DNA of 64,000 nucleotides from an uncultured Bacilli bacterium (GCA_934167695.1 CAKPLP010000003.1:45465-109464), one strand, 5' to 3'; shown: positions 43,785 to 53,416, counted from the stretch's first letter. Notes: a model not told the origin generated them from the letters alone. Translations and numbers: made by a program.

Positions 43785-44788
43785 TCGTAATCGATCATCA
43801 TAGCTTTTTTAATTTTTTTCATTTGTTCTTTGGCTCTATATTGAGCTTTTTTAGTACCTTCTTCAAGGATTTTATTAACTTCTTCAGGATTATTTTCATA
43901 GTATTTTCTTTTTTCTTTTATAGGTTTTAAGAATTCATTCATTTTATTAATTAACTCTTTTTTACAGTTTACACATCCACGTGTCCCTTGTTTACATTCA
44001 CTGCAGATTATTTTATTATTTTCTTCAGTGTTTACAAGTTTGTGATAATAATATACCATGCATACTTCTGGATTTGCTTTATCTGTTTTTCTTATTTTTT
44101 GTGGATCAGTAACAGCACTCATTATTTTTTTACTAATAGTTTCTTCATCATCTACTAGAAAAATGGCATTTCCTAAACTTTTTCCCATTTTTTCATTGCC
44201 ATCTAATCCTTTTATTCTGGAATAGGTACTTAATATTGGTTGTGGTTCTTTTAGTGTTTCACCATATATAGAATTAAATTTTCTAACTATTTCACGACAT
44301 TGTTCTATTAATGGTAATTGATCTTCTCCAACAGGAATTAAGTCTCCATTAAATATTGTAATATCAGCGGCCTGACTTACTGGATATCCTAAAAAACCAT
44401 AAGTAATACTTTCACCATTATTACCGAATATTTCTTTTTTCTGAGCGATTTCATTTTTAACAGTAGGGTTTCTTTGAAGTCTTGCTATTGTTACTAAATT
44501 TGAATAAAAAATAGTAAGTTCTGCTATTTCTGGTATTTTTGATTGAATGAAGAAATTAATATTTTCTGGTTTAAGTCCAATAGAAAGTAAATCCATAGTA
44601 ATTTCTTTAACATTTATTCTTACTTTTTTAGGATTATCAAAGTTATCTGTTAATGCTTGTACATCTGCTATTTCTAAATAAAAATCATAATTATCTTGTA
44701 GTTTTAAATAATTTTGACATGCTCCAAAGTAATGACCTAAATGTAGATTTCCAGTTGGACGTAGTCCTGTTAAAATCGTCTTTTCCAT
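43781..44788 (-). CDS. trpS: Tryptophanyl-tRNA synthetase
   Basis: 335 residues, normal size. Class I signatures: TGNLHLGHYFGA near the N-terminus and KMGKSLGNAI for the KMSKS loop; ADVQALTDNFDNP and GYPVSQAADITIF are family motifs. A CxxC...CxxC pair (CSECKQGTRGCVNC, residues about 276-289) may bind zinc or an iron-sulfur cluster, as in some TrpRS. It loads tryptophan onto tRNA-Trp. The stop overlaps the convergent YjbA-like gene by four bases. Ribosome site GGAAGTGA. Confidence 0.95.
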   Translation of the reverse strand: MEKTILTGLRPTGNLHLGHYFGACQNYLKLQDNYDFYLEIADVQALTDNFDNPKKVRINVKEITMDLLSIGLKPENINFFIQSKIPEIAELTIFYSNLVTIARLQRNPTVKNEIAQKKEIFGNNGESITYGFLGYPVSQAADITIFNGDLIPVGEDQLPLIEQCREIVRKFNSIYGETLKEPQPILSTYSRIKGLDGNEKMGKSLGNAIFLVDDEETISKKIMSAVTDPQKIRKTDKANPEVCMVYYYHKLVNTEENNKIICSECKQGTRGCVNCKKELINKMNEFLKPIKEKRKYYENNPEEVNKILEEGTKKAQYRAKEQMKKIKKAMMIDYD

Positions 44789-44937
44789 ATTATCACTTCC
44801 TTTTTTTATTTTAGCATACTTTTTACGAAATATTAAATAAAAGATAGTATTAATTTTATTTTTATTATGAAATTATAATTATCAATATTGAAAAAAATTC
44901 TGAAATAGGTTATCCTTATAATAAGGAGGGTAAGAAA

Positions 44938-45333
44938 ATGTACGATAGTGTGATGTATGATACGACAAGTCAAAATGCTATTGCAGGTATTTTTGGTGCA
45001 TATTCAGTTGTGGTATTGGCTATTGCAATTATAATGATAGTTGCTAATTGGAAAATATTTACTAAGGCAGGAAAACCGGGATGGGCAAGTATTGTGCCAA
45101 TTTACAATATGTATGTAACATTTCAAGTTGCAGGTATGAGTGGTTGGATGTTTTTATTATCATTTGTACCACTTGTAAATATTGTAGTTCAAATTATGTT
45201 ATGTCTTAATTTGGCTAAAGCATTTGGTAAGTCAACAGGATTTGGTATAGGATTAATCTTTTTAAATCCAATATTTTTATTAATACTTGCATTTGGTAAT
45301 GCAGATTATAGTAATCAAAAAGCTATCAATTAA
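44938..45333 (+). CDS. DUF5684-type small membrane protein
   Basis: 131 residues with three or four hydrophobic segments (about 20-40, 75-95, 105-125) and WKIFTKAGKPGWASIVPIYN, the hallmark of DUF5684-like proteins. Function unknown. AAGGAGG precedes the ATG; a terminator follows. Confidence 0.75.
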   Translation: MYDSVMYDTTSQNAIAGIFGAYSVVVLAIAIIMIVANWKIFTKAGKPGWASIVPIYNMYVTFQVAGMSGWMFLLSFVPLVNIVVQIMLCLNLAKAFGKSTGFGIGLIFLNPIFLLILAFGNADYSNQKAIN

Positions 45334-45346
45334 GATAGCTTTTTTT
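45317..45346 (+). terminator. Terminator after the DUF5684-type gene
   Basis: AAAAGCTATC (45318-45327), loop AATTAA, GATAGCTTTT (45334-45343), then T. The stop codon lies in the loop. Confidence 0.85.
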
Positions 45347-45398
45347 AATATTTAAGCTAATATTATCATAGTTAATAATAGATATTTTAAATTTTTGC

Positions 45399-45427
45399 TT
45401 GACAAAAAAACTGATAATGAGTATGAT
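45399..45427 (+). promoter_or_regulatory. Consensus promoter of the asnB-asnS T-box transcript
   Basis: TTGACA (45399-45404), 17 bases, TATGAT (45422-45427). The transcript would begin near 45434, just before the T-box leader. Confidence 0.85.
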
Positions 45428-45433
45428 TTATTT

Positions 45434-45706
45434 ATCAACTTTGATGGAGAAAAGTAAATTAGCTTAGATTAAAGCGAATTAGGAATTGGTGTGAGCCTAA
45501 TAATTGATGCTTTTTGAAAGAACACTCTGGAGTTGCTTGGATGAAATTTTAGTAGTTTAAGCCGGGCGTATACCGTTATAATATACTTGATTTGTTTGAA
45601 TTAAAAGTGATTATGAAGAAATTCTTTATAATAAATAGGGTGGTACCGCGGAATACTAGTTTTCGTCCCTTTGTATAGGGATATACGTAAACTAGTATTT
45701 TTTTAT
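45434..45706 (+). promoter_or_regulatory. T-box riboswitch (Asn) in front of asnB-asnS
   Basis: A leader of about 270 bases. Near its middle is a stem I region with AGTA (left side of the specifier loop) and the GGTGTGAGCC-type apical segment; AAC at 45521-45523 sits as the specifier codon, matching asparagine. The T-box sequence AGGGTGGTACCGCGG is at 45637-45651. The terminator is AATACTAGTTT (45652-45662) with AAACTAGTATT (45689-45699) then T-run. Uncharged tRNA-Asn would pair with AAC and with the T-box bulge, favour the antiterminator and turn on synthesis of asparagine and its tRNA ligase. It fills the 390-base gap before asnB. Confidence 0.93.
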
Positions 45707-45725
45707 TAGAAAGGATTGATTATAT

Positions 45726-47303
45726 ATGTGTGGATTTGTTGTCTGTACGGACAAAAAAGTAGATTTAAAGGATTTTTCTAGAGGATTAGATAAAATCAAA
45801 TATAGAGGTCCTGATATGACAAGAGTAATAGAAGATGATGTTATTTTAGGATTTAATAGACTTGCTATTATGGGACTTACAGAAAGTGGAATGCAACCAT
45901 TTGTAAATGAAAAGGGTACTGTAGTTTGTAATGGTGAACTTTATGGTTTTCGTAAAGTAAAGGAAGAATTAATTAATAAGGGTTATACTTTTAAGAGTGA
46001 TTCTGATTGTGAAATTATTTTACCTTTGTATGAAGAATATGGTACAGAAATGTTTAAAAATTTAGATGCTGAATTTAGCTGTGTTATTTATGATAAAGAA
46101 AATCATGAAGTTATTGCTGCTAGGGATCCTATTGGTATACGTCCTATGTTTTATGGCTATACTAAAGATGATAAGATATGTTTTGCTAGTGAAGCTAAGG
46201 TTTTACTAGATATTTGTCATAATATTTTACCTTTTCCTCCGGGGTATTATTATAAAGATGGAAAGTTTGTATGTTATTATGATGCTTCAAAAAATTATAC
46301 ATTTAGTGATGATAAAAATGAAGAAATTTACCAAAAAATACATAATTATTTAGAAGATGGTGTTATTAAAAGACTTGATAGTGATACTCCTGTTGGGTTT
46401 ATGCTTAGTGGTGGTCTTGATTCTAGTCTTGTATGTAGTATTGCTAGTAAATATTTAAAAAAGCCTATTAGAACATTTGCAATAGGTATGGATAAGGATG
46501 CTATTGATTTGAAGTATGCTAAAGAGGTTGCTGATTATATAGGTAGTATTCATACAGAAGTAATTATTACAAAAGATGATGTTTTAACAGCTTTAAAGGA
46601 TGTAATATATTACTTGGAAACTTATGATATTACTACTATTAGAGCTTCTATTGGTATGTATTTGCTATCAAAATGGATTCATGAGAATACTGATATAAAA
46701 GTTATTATGACTGGTGAGGTTAGTGATGAATTATTTGGATATAAGTATACTGATTTTGCTCCTAATGCTTTGGAATTTCAAAAAGAAAGCGAAAAAAGAA
46801 TTAAGGAACTTTATATGTATGATGTTTTAAGGGCTGATAGATGTATTTCTTCTTGTTCAATGGAAGCGAGGGTTCCATTTGCTGATTTAAAATTTGTAAA
46901 ATATGTTATGGGTATTAATCCTGAGAAAAAGATGAATACTTATAATAAGGGTAAGTATTTACTTAGAATGGCCTTTAAAGATAATTATTTACCTGAGGAT
47001 ATATTAATGCGTGAGAAGGCTGCATTTAGTGATGCCGTAGGTCATTCTATGGTTGATGATTTAAAAGAGTATGCAGAAACTATTTATACTGATGAAGATT
47101 TTGAGGAGAAGGTAAAGCTTTATGAAAAACATAAACCATTTACAAAAGAATCTTTATTGTATAGAGAAATTTTTGAAAGTTTTTATCCTAATATGAGTGA
47201 TATGGTAGTAGATTTTTGGATGCCTAATAAAGATTGGGATGGTTGTGATGTTAAAGATCCAAGTGCTAGAGTATTATCAAATTATGGTGAAAGTGGAAAA
47301 TAG
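45726..47303 (+). CDS. asnB: Asparagine synthetase, glutamine-hydrolysing
   Basis: 525 residues. Cys2 (MCGFVVC) is the glutaminase nucleophile; RGPDMT, FNRLAIMGL and CNGELYG complete the amidotransferase domain. The synthetase domain has the PP-loop LSGGLDSSLV (about 227-236) and MTGEVSDELFGYKY. It converts aspartate and glutamine to asparagine with ATP. It lies directly after an Asn T-box and before asnS, so asparagine supply and charging are controlled together. Confidence 0.95.
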   Translation: MCGFVVCTDKKVDLKDFSRGLDKIKYRGPDMTRVIEDDVILGFNRLAIMGLTESGMQPFVNEKGTVVCNGELYGFRKVKEELINKGYTFKSDSDCEIILPLYEEYGTEMFKNLDAEFSCVIYDKENHEVIAARDPIGIRPMFYGYTKDDKICFASEAKVLLDICHNILPFPPGYYYKDGKFVCYYDASKNYTFSDDKNEEIYQKIHNYLEDGVIKRLDSDTPVGFMLSGGLDSSLVCSIASKYLKKPIRTFAIGMDKDAIDLKYAKEVADYIGSIHTEVIITKDDVLTALKDVIYYLETYDITTIRASIGMYLLSKWIHENTDIKVIMTGEVSDELFGYKYTDFAPNALEFQKESEKRIKELYMYDVLRADRCISSCSMEARVPFADLKFVKYVMGINPEKKMNTYNKGKYLLRMAFKDNYLPEDILMREKAAFSDAVGHSMVDDLKEYAETIYTDEDFEEKVKLYEKHKPFTKESLLYREIFESFYPNMSDMVVDFWMPNKDWDGCDVKDPSARVLSNYGESGK

Positions 47304-47318
47304 AAAGAAGGTATTATA

Positions 47319-48698
47319 ATGAAAGCAATTTATTTAAATGATTTATATAAAAGTATTGAAGATTATTTTGATAAGGAAATAGTTATTAGGGGATGGATTA
47401 GAAATCATCGTAAACAAAAAGAATTTGGTTTTATAGATTTTTCTGATGGAACTTGTTTTAAACATTTACAAGTAGTTTACGATAAAAAATTGAGTAATTT
47501 TGAGGATGTTCAATCATTTAATTTTGGTTCTTCTATTGAAGTTGTTGGAACTTTGGTAAAGAGTGCTGGTAAGGGTCAAGATTATGAAGTTCAAGCTAGT
47601 AAAATAATTCTTTTAGGAGAATGTAGTGAGGATTATCCTTTACAACCTAAAAAACATTCTCGTGAATTCTTAAGAGAAATTGGTTATTTACGTCCTAGAG
47701 CAAACATATTCCAAGCTGTTTTTAAGGTTCGTAGTGTTGCTGCTATGGCAATTCATACATATTTTCAGGATAGAGGTTATGTTTATTTACATGCTCCATT
47801 AATTACTGGTAGTGATTGTGAAGGAGCAGGAGAGATGTTTCAAGTTACTTCTTTTGATTTAGATAATATAAAAGATAAAATAGATTATTCAAAAGATTTT
47901 TTTGGTAAGAAAACTTCTCTTACTGTTTCTGGACAATTACAAGGTGAGGCTTTTGCTATGGCTTTTGGAAAGATTTACACTTTTGGTCCTACTTTTAGAG
48001 CAGAAAATTCTAATACTAAAACTCATGCTGCTGAGTTCTGGATGATAGAGCCTGAAATTGCATTTTGTGATTTACATGAATTGATGGATATTGAAGAAGA
48101 TATGTTAAGATATATAGTTTCTTACGTTCTTAAACATGCTAAAGATGAGATGGAATTTTTAAATAAATTTGTTGATAAAGACTTATTCAAAAGATTACAA
48201 GTAGTTTTAAATAATAAGGCTGCTCGTATCACTCATAAGGAAGCAATAAAAATATTAAAAAATAGTGGTAAGGATTTTGAATTTAAACCTGAATTTGGAG
48301 AAGATCTTGCAAAGGAACATGAAAAGTATTTAACTGAGGAATATTTTAAGAGTCCTGTTTGTGTTTATGATTGGCCAAAAGATATTAAAGCTTTTTATAT
48401 GAAACTTAATCCTGATAATGAAACTGTTGCTGCTGTTGATTTACTTGTTCCTGGTAGTGGTGAATTGATGGGTGGTTCTCAAAGAGAAGAAGATTATGAT
48501 AAATTATTAAAACGTATGGAAGATTTAGGTGTACCAACAGAAGGAATGGAATGGTATTGTAATTTAAGACGTTTTGGTAGTTGTGTTCATTCTGGCTTTG
48601 GAATGGGCTTTGAAAGACTTATTATTTATTTAACTGGTGTTGATAATATTAGAGATGTTATACCATTCCCTAGAACTCCAGGTAACTGCGAATTTTAA
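47319..48698 (+). CDS. asnS: Asparaginyl-tRNA synthetase
   Basis: 459 residues. OB-fold anticodon domain (VIRGWIRNHRKQKEFGFIDF) then the class II core: motif 2 GPTFRAENSNTKTHAAEFWM and motif 3 GFGMGFERLIIYLTG. The EFWMIEPE segment is typical of AsnRS. It charges tRNA-Asn. Sixteen bases after asnB, sharing the T-box transcript. Confidence 0.95.
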   Translation: MKAIYLNDLYKSIEDYFDKEIVIRGWIRNHRKQKEFGFIDFSDGTCFKHLQVVYDKKLSNFEDVQSFNFGSSIEVVGTLVKSAGKGQDYEVQASKIILLGECSEDYPLQPKKHSREFLREIGYLRPRANIFQAVFKVRSVAAMAIHTYFQDRGYVYLHAPLITGSDCEGAGEMFQVTSFDLDNIKDKIDYSKDFFGKKTSLTVSGQLQGEAFAMAFGKIYTFGPTFRAENSNTKTHAAEFWMIEPEIAFCDLHELMDIEEDMLRYIVSYVLKHAKDEMEFLNKFVDKDLFKRLQVVLNNKAARITHKEAIKILKNSGKDFEFKPEFGEDLAKEHEKYLTEEYFKSPVCVYDWPKDIKAFYMKLNPDNETVAAVDLLVPGSGELMGGSQREEDYDKLLKRMEDLGVPTEGMEWYCNLRRFGSCVHSGFGMGFERLIIYLTGVDNIRDVIPFPRTPGNCEF

Positions 48699-48726
48699 AA
48701 AAAAACAGAAAAAACTGTTTTTTTTG
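48697..48726 (+). terminator. Terminator after asnS
   Basis: An A-run with CAG (48706-48708) pairs with CTG (48715-48717) and a T-run, an eleven-base stem with an A-rich loop. Confidence 0.8.
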
Positions 48727-48772
48727 TATATATTTTTATTATTTGCTCATTATATTACTGGAGGAATAAAAA

Positions 48773-49315
48773 ATGAAAAAAATATTAGTAGCTATTTTTC
48801 TAGTTTTGGCTGTTGCTACAGGTTGTACTACTTCAAGTAATACTCCAACTGAAAGAGTAGAAGAATTTATGAGTAAATATCAATCATTAGATAGTGAAGT
48901 TTTATCTCAACTTGATAAAGTTGTAGCAAGTGATACTACTATGAGTGATGATCAACAAAAAGAATATACTTCATTAATGAAAAAACAATATCAAAATTTA
49001 TCTTATAAAATTAAAGATGAAAAAATTGATGGTGATACAGCACGTGTTACTGTAGAAGTTGAAGTTTATGACTATATTAGTTCTCTTAATAAAGCAGAGA
49101 CTTATTATAATAACAATAAAGATAAATTTACTGATGATAATGGTAATATTCAAGAAGAAAAGTATATGGATTATAAATTAACAGAAATGAAAAAAGTTAA
49201 TGATAGAAAAAAATATGAAATAATTTTTACTCTTACTAAAGAAGATAATAAATGGACAATGGATGACATTACTGATAGTGATAGACAAAAATTACATGGT
49301 TTATATCAAGACTAA
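48773..49315 (+). CDS. Lipoprotein with NTF2-like domain
   Basis: 180 residues. Signal peptide with lipobox VATGC (Cys about 18), then TPTERVEEFMSKYQSLD, a charged alpha/beta domain and DNKWTMDDITDSDRQKLHG, as in DUF4878/DUF5105-type lipoproteins. Anchored on the outer membrane face; function unknown. Ends in a terminator. Confidence 0.75.
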   Translation: MKKILVAIFLVLAVATGCTTSSNTPTERVEEFMSKYQSLDSEVLSQLDKVVASDTTMSDDQQKEYTSLMKKQYQNLSYKIKDEKIDGDTARVTVEVEVYDYISSLNKAETYYNNNKDKFTDDNGNIQEEKYMDYKLTEMKKVNDRKKYEIIFTLTKEDNKWTMDDITDSDRQKLHGLYQD

Positions 49316-49328
49316 AAATAGTAAATTT

Positions 49329-49361
49329 AAATCATATAATAATATTTATATGGTTTTTTTT
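49329..49361 (+). terminator. Terminator after the lipoprotein gene
   Basis: AAATCATATA (49329-49338) pairs with TATATGGTTT (49347-49356), with one G-T pair, followed by T-run. Confidence 0.7.
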
Positions 49362-49398
49362 ATTGCTTTTTTTTGATATACTTTTTATAGGTGATGTT

Positions 49399-49542
49399 AT
49401 GAAAACAGAAGATGTTTTAATAGATGGAGAGGTTGAAAGTGTTGTTGTAGAGTTACCTGATGAAGTAAAAGAAGATTATTTTGATGATAATTTGGATGAT
49501 ACTATAGAAATTAATTTAGAAATGGATGTTGATGATGAATAG
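49399..49542 (+). CDS. Very acidic 47-residue protein
   Basis: Starts with ATG 49399 after AGGTGATG and ends TAG 49542. About 20 of its 47 residues are Asp or Glu; it has no cysteine, membrane segment or known motif. The next gene starts inside its last codons, so translation is coupled. It may bind or stabilise the downstream protein (inference). Confidence 0.55.
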   Translation: MKTEDVLIDGEVESVVVELPDEVKEDYFDDNLDDTIEINLEMDVDDE

Positions 49543-50710
49543 GTTTGATGAAATAGATAATTTTTTACGATATTTTGCTAAATTGTATCAACAAAATCCT
49601 AAGCTTGAAATAAATGACAACACTATTTATTATGCTCTAAAAAAATATAATATAATGGATAAAAATATTGATCCTGTTAATAATTTTTCTTTTTGGATAG
49701 ATGAATTTCGAGATTCAAAAAACTTAATGGTTTTTCATGATTCTAGACAAGCAAGATTTTTACAGTTTAGAAGTACTAAAAAAATGAAGAGTAGTAGGTG
49801 TTTTAAACTTTATTTGAGTTATTCTGCGGATAATATATATGACTCTGTTACTAATATTTTTAAATTTATAGATAAAAATCAAATTACATCTTTATCAAAG
49901 GTTGCTGATTATATTAGAAGTGATGATGTTGTACTTAGATTAGGAGATTATTCAGAAGCTTTGTCTGTTATTAATTATGTTAATAGTGATCCTAAGTTAT
50001 CAAATGATGCTAATTTACCCAATCCTTTTATATATAGATGTGGCAAGGTAGGCGTAGCTTATGATGATTTGTTAAGTTATAATGATGTGGTGTCTGTTGT
50101 TATTAGTAATTATTTTAATATTAAACGTTCTAATAATGATTTAGAAAATGTTTCATTGAGTAACTTTTATAATTTTGTAAAACAATTTTATCAAAATAAT
50201 ATTCAAAATGCTGTTTTAGTTAATAATTTTGTTAATTCAAATACTTTTCATATATTAAAAGGCAGACATATTGATAATGCAAAAGCTTTAGTAAATATGG
50301 AACAAGTACTTAAAACTTTGCTTTTATCATTAAATCCTCAAACTACAGTTAATGATATTTTCAATAATATTGTTCAGTTTCAGGACGATAATAATTATTA
50401 TACAAGATTAAATTATTATAATAATGTATTAAGAAATGATTTTTCTAGAGGAAATGTTCAGGTTAATATTAAAACTATATTTGATGAGTATATAAACTTT
50501 GCAATAAATAATTATGGATATGAAATAACTGTACGACGTATTAAGCTTTATATTGAGGGAAATAGAAATGTTATAACTAGACAGAATAATTTTCGTTATT
50601 TATTTGGTCAATATATTGGAGTAGATGAAATAAATATGATTACTAATAATGATATTGGAAAATATATTAGTACAAATTTTCAAAATAGTATTAAACCAAA
50701 AGTGTTATAA
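49535..50710 (+). CDS. Hypothetical protein, Asn/Tyr-rich
   Basis: 391 residues from ATG 49535 (ATGs at 49526 and 49532 are also in frame). It starts within the preceding acidic gene and has no strong ribosome site of its own. No membrane segment or signal. Features include FRDSKNLMVFHDSRQARFLQF-like and LPNPFIYRCGKVGVAYDD, the latter resembling a segment of some effector-like families, but I do not recognise the fold. Function unknown. Confidence 0.6.
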   Translation: MNRFDEIDNFLRYFAKLYQQNPKLEINDNTIYYALKKYNIMDKNIDPVNNFSFWIDEFRDSKNLMVFHDSRQARFLQFRSTKKMKSSRCFKLYLSYSADNIYDSVTNIFKFIDKNQITSLSKVADYIRSDDVVLRLGDYSEALSVINYVNSDPKLSNDANLPNPFIYRCGKVGVAYDDLLSYNDVVSVVISNYFNIKRSNNDLENVSLSNFYNFVKQFYQNNIQNAVLVNNFVNSNTFHILKGRHIDNAKALVNMEQVLKTLLLSLNPQTTVNDIFNNIVQFQDDNNYYTRLNYYNNVLRNDFSRGNVQVNIKTIFDEYINFAINNYGYEITVRRIKLYIEGNRNVITRQNNFRYLFGQYIGVDEINMITNNDIGKYISTNFQNSIKPKVL

Positions 50711-50748
50711 TTTATTATGAAAGTCATATAATTTTTTAGGTGATAAAC

Positions 50749-51810
50749 TTGAGAAAATATATGATTTTTTTATTTATGCTTTTTTTAATTCCTATTAATG
50801 TTTTTGCTTCTGATACTTCAAAAGCTAGTATTGTAATGGATGTTGATAGTGGAAGGATTTTATATAGTCATAATATTAATGAAAAACGTTTGATTGCTTC
50901 TATTACTAAAATAATGACTGCAACGGTAGCTTTGGAAAATAGTGATGTTAATAAAATTATTACAGCAGGTGATGAGGTTCTTAAAATGTATGGAACAAAT
51001 ATTTATATTGAACTTAATGAAAGAATGAGTTTGAAAGATTTATTATATGGACTTATGCTTAGAAGTGGAAATGATGCTGCTGTTGTAATTGCTAATGGTG
51101 TTAGTGGTAGTGAGGAAAAATTTGTAAAGCTGATGAATGATAAAGCTTCTGAAATAGGAATGCGTAATACAACTTTTAATAATTGTCATGGGTTAGATGA
51201 GGAAACCGAAAATTATTCTACAGCTTATGATATGGCATTATTATCACGATATATTTATAATAAATCTAGTTTGTATAGAAAAATAACATCTACTTATAAA
51301 TATAAATTAGAAACGGATCAAAAAAGTTATCTTTGGTATAATAGAAATAAATTATTAAAGTCTTATAAGTATTGCATAAGTGGTAAAACTGGTTATACCC
51401 CTAGAGCTGGAAAAACTTTAGTTAGTGTTGCTAAAAAAAATAATTTAACACTTACTGCGGTTAGTTTAAAAGATCCAAATCATTATGAAAGTCAGAAAGA
51501 ATTATATGAATATGTTTTCTCTAAATATAAAAATTATGAAATTATAAATAAAGATAATTTTAGTATTGATCAAGAGTATTATCATGATAAATTATATATT
51601 AAAGAATCTTTTTATTATCCATTGACAGAGAATGAACTTACTAAAATAAAAACTTTAGTAAAAATTACAAAATTAAATAATTATAATAATAATGATAAGG
51701 TTGGTGAAATAGTAATTAAATTTAATGGGAGTACTATTAAGAAAATAAATATTTATGTAAAAAAAGAAAAGAAGAAAAATTCCTTTTTCTCCTCTTTATT
51801 CAAGCGCTAA
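50749..51810 (+). CDS. dacF: D-alanyl-D-alanine carboxypeptidase (DacF type)
   Basis: 353 residues from TTG 50749; the GTG at 50740 lies in the AGGTGA ribosome site. Signal peptide MIFLFMLFLIPINVFA, then the penicillin-binding motifs SITK (Ser51), SGN (106-108) and KTG (SGKTGYTPRAGKT, about 209-220). A membrane-attached low-molecular-weight PBP that trims the last D-Ala from wall peptides; in Bacillus dacF is a sporulation gene. The C-terminal part holds a strand-rich domain and a basic tail. Confidence 0.92.
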   Translation: MRKYMIFLFMLFLIPINVFASDTSKASIVMDVDSGRILYSHNINEKRLIASITKIMTATVALENSDVNKIITAGDEVLKMYGTNIYIELNERMSLKDLLYGLMLRSGNDAAVVIANGVSGSEEKFVKLMNDKASEIGMRNTTFNNCHGLDEETENYSTAYDMALLSRYIYNKSSLYRKITSTYKYKLETDQKSYLWYNRNKLLKSYKYCISGKTGYTPRAGKTLVSVAKKNNLTLTAVSLKDPNHYESQKELYEYVFSKYKNYEIINKDNFSIDQEYYHDKLYIKESFYYPLTENELTKIKTLVKITKLNNYNNNDKVGEIVIKFNGSTIKKINIYVKKEKKKNSFFSSLFKR

Positions 51811-52713
51811 GCGAAAGAAGTTAATGCTTGGTCTCGCCATAATTCTAAAGTTTGGATATGGTGAACCAATTCCACTAGATATAAATAGTTTAGTATCATT
51901 TAATTTATAAAATTCTTTATAATATTTAGTTGAATTTTCTTTTTTTATGAAACATAGATTTTTTGTTAAACAAATTTGACCATTTAAACTATGTCCTGCT
52001 AAAGCTATATTTACGTGATAATTATTTAATATTTCATCGATTGAATCAGCCTCATGTAGTACTAATAGAGTATATATATTATTTAAGTTATTATCTTTTT
52101 TTGTGTATTCGAATGCCTTTTCTATATTTCTTTGTTGTTTTATTGATGAAAGTCCTACTATTAAGATTGGTTCATTTGTATTATTATAGATGAAATCGTA
52201 GTTATTATCTAAAATTGTAAAATCACTTTGTTTCATTATTGTTGTAAAACTTTCTTCATCTTGATCTCCTGTTACAGCGTATTTTCCGATTGATGCTGAT
52301 ATTTGACTTAACTGCTTAATTATTAATTCGCTTTCTTTTGTAGTTATATTTGAATCTTTTTCGATTAAATCACCTGTGAAAATGACGACGTCTGGATTTC
52401 TTTTATTAATTAATTTAATTGTTTTTTTTAAATTTTCTAAATCACTTTTTGTAGTATAATGAATATCTGAAAATTGAATTATTTTAATTCCATTAAAACT
52501 TTGAGGTAGATTTTTTTCTACTAATCTTTTTTCTTTAACTATTATACTGTTTGTTGAAATATATTTAGTATAAAAATAGAAACTACTAAATAGAAATACT
52601 GTTATAAATATTGTTTTGAAGAATATAATAGTTATTTTTTTTCTTTTTTCTCTTAATTCATCATTTTCTATTTCTTTTTGAATATCTCTATTTTTTTCTT
52701 CACGAGTAGACAT
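51796..52713 (-). CDS. Membrane-anchored metallophosphoesterase with altered active site
   Basis: 305 residues. One N-terminal membrane helix (about 27-49), then a calcineurin-like domain: FSDIHYTTK, FTGDLIEKD, then VTGDQDEE where GNHE/D is expected, LHEADSID and LAGHSLNGQ where GHTHGGQ is expected. The Asn and His ligands of the second and last motifs are missing, so the metal site is incomplete and activity is doubtful. Resembles YkuE-type proteins otherwise. Convergent with dacF (15 bases overlap). Confidence 0.78.
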   Translation of the reverse strand: MSTREEKNRDIQKEIENDELREKRKKITIIFFKTIFITVFLFSSFYFYTKYISTNSIIVKEKRLVEKNLPQSFNGIKIIQFSDIHYTTKSDLENLKKTIKLINKRNPDVVIFTGDLIEKDSNITTKESELIIKQLSQISASIGKYAVTGDQDEESFTTIMKQSDFTILDNNYDFIYNNTNEPILIVGLSSIKQQRNIEKAFEYTKKDNNLNNIYTLLVLHEADSIDEILNNYHVNIALAGHSLNGQICLTKNLCFIKKENSTKYYKEFYKLNDTKLFISSGIGSPYPNFRIMARPSINFFRLALE

Positions 52714-52819
52714 ATCTTATCACCAATTATATTTTATCATAATTTATTTAAATAAGTGTAAAAAAAAATAAATGTATGTTATAATATTATTTATAATAGG
52801 GATGTTGGAAGGTGAGAGT

Positions 52820-53416
52820 GTGAAGAAAAAGAAGAAAAAAAATAATTTTAGCTTAGAAATAAAAAAACTAACAGTAGCATATACTTTCTTATTAAGTGCA
52901 TTAGCAATATTTATTGTATCTTTAAATTCTTTTAAATTTAATTTATTTGGTAATAATATTAGTTATTCAATTTTTATATTGCCTCTTTTATACTTTGTAG
53001 TAAACGTTATTTTAAAAGAAATAGGTGATCGTCCTGCAAAAATAGCAATTTTTGTTTCAACTATCGTATTATATTTTGCTGGATTATTAACAGATATATT
53101 ATTTGGAATAGATGTCAATTTGTTCAAATATTTTGGTTTAGTACTGGCATATTTTGTAAGTCAATTTCTTAATTTCTCAATTTATTATTATATGCTTGGT
53201 AATTATAGAACCCCTCTTTTATTAGTTATATTTAATTTGATTTTCTGTTTATTAGTTAATAATATGTTATATATGTTATTTTCATTAAATATGGTTTTCA
53301 CTAGTACTTTTTGGTCTAGTTATATAATAATTATTTGTTTACAATCTTTAATTTGTGCTATTTTAGCAATAATATTAGGATTTATAGAACAAGGATTGGA
53401 TGATGAAGATGATTAA
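52820..53416 (+). CDS. Polytopic membrane protein, VUT/YhhQ-like
   Basis: 198 residues from GTG 52820 after GGAAGGTGAG; the earlier ATG at 52772 lacks a ribosome site. Lys-rich N-terminus then about six membrane helices. ILKEIGDRPAKIAIF and LAYFVSQFLNFSIYYYML resemble the conserved EVYGxxRAR and AYLVSQ segments of the YhhQ/VUT queuosine-precursor transporter family, but divergently. No preQ1 riboswitch was recognised. Overlaps the next gene. Confidence 0.5.
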   Translation: MKKKKKKNNFSLEIKKLTVAYTFLLSALAIFIVSLNSFKFNLFGNNISYSIFILPLLYFVVNVILKEIGDRPAKIAIFVSTIVLYFAGLLTDILFGIDVNLFKYFGLVLAYFVSQFLNFSIYYYMLGNYRTPLLLVIFNLIFCLLVNNMLYMLFSLNMVFTSTFWSSYIIIICLQSLICAILAIILGFIEQGLDDEDD

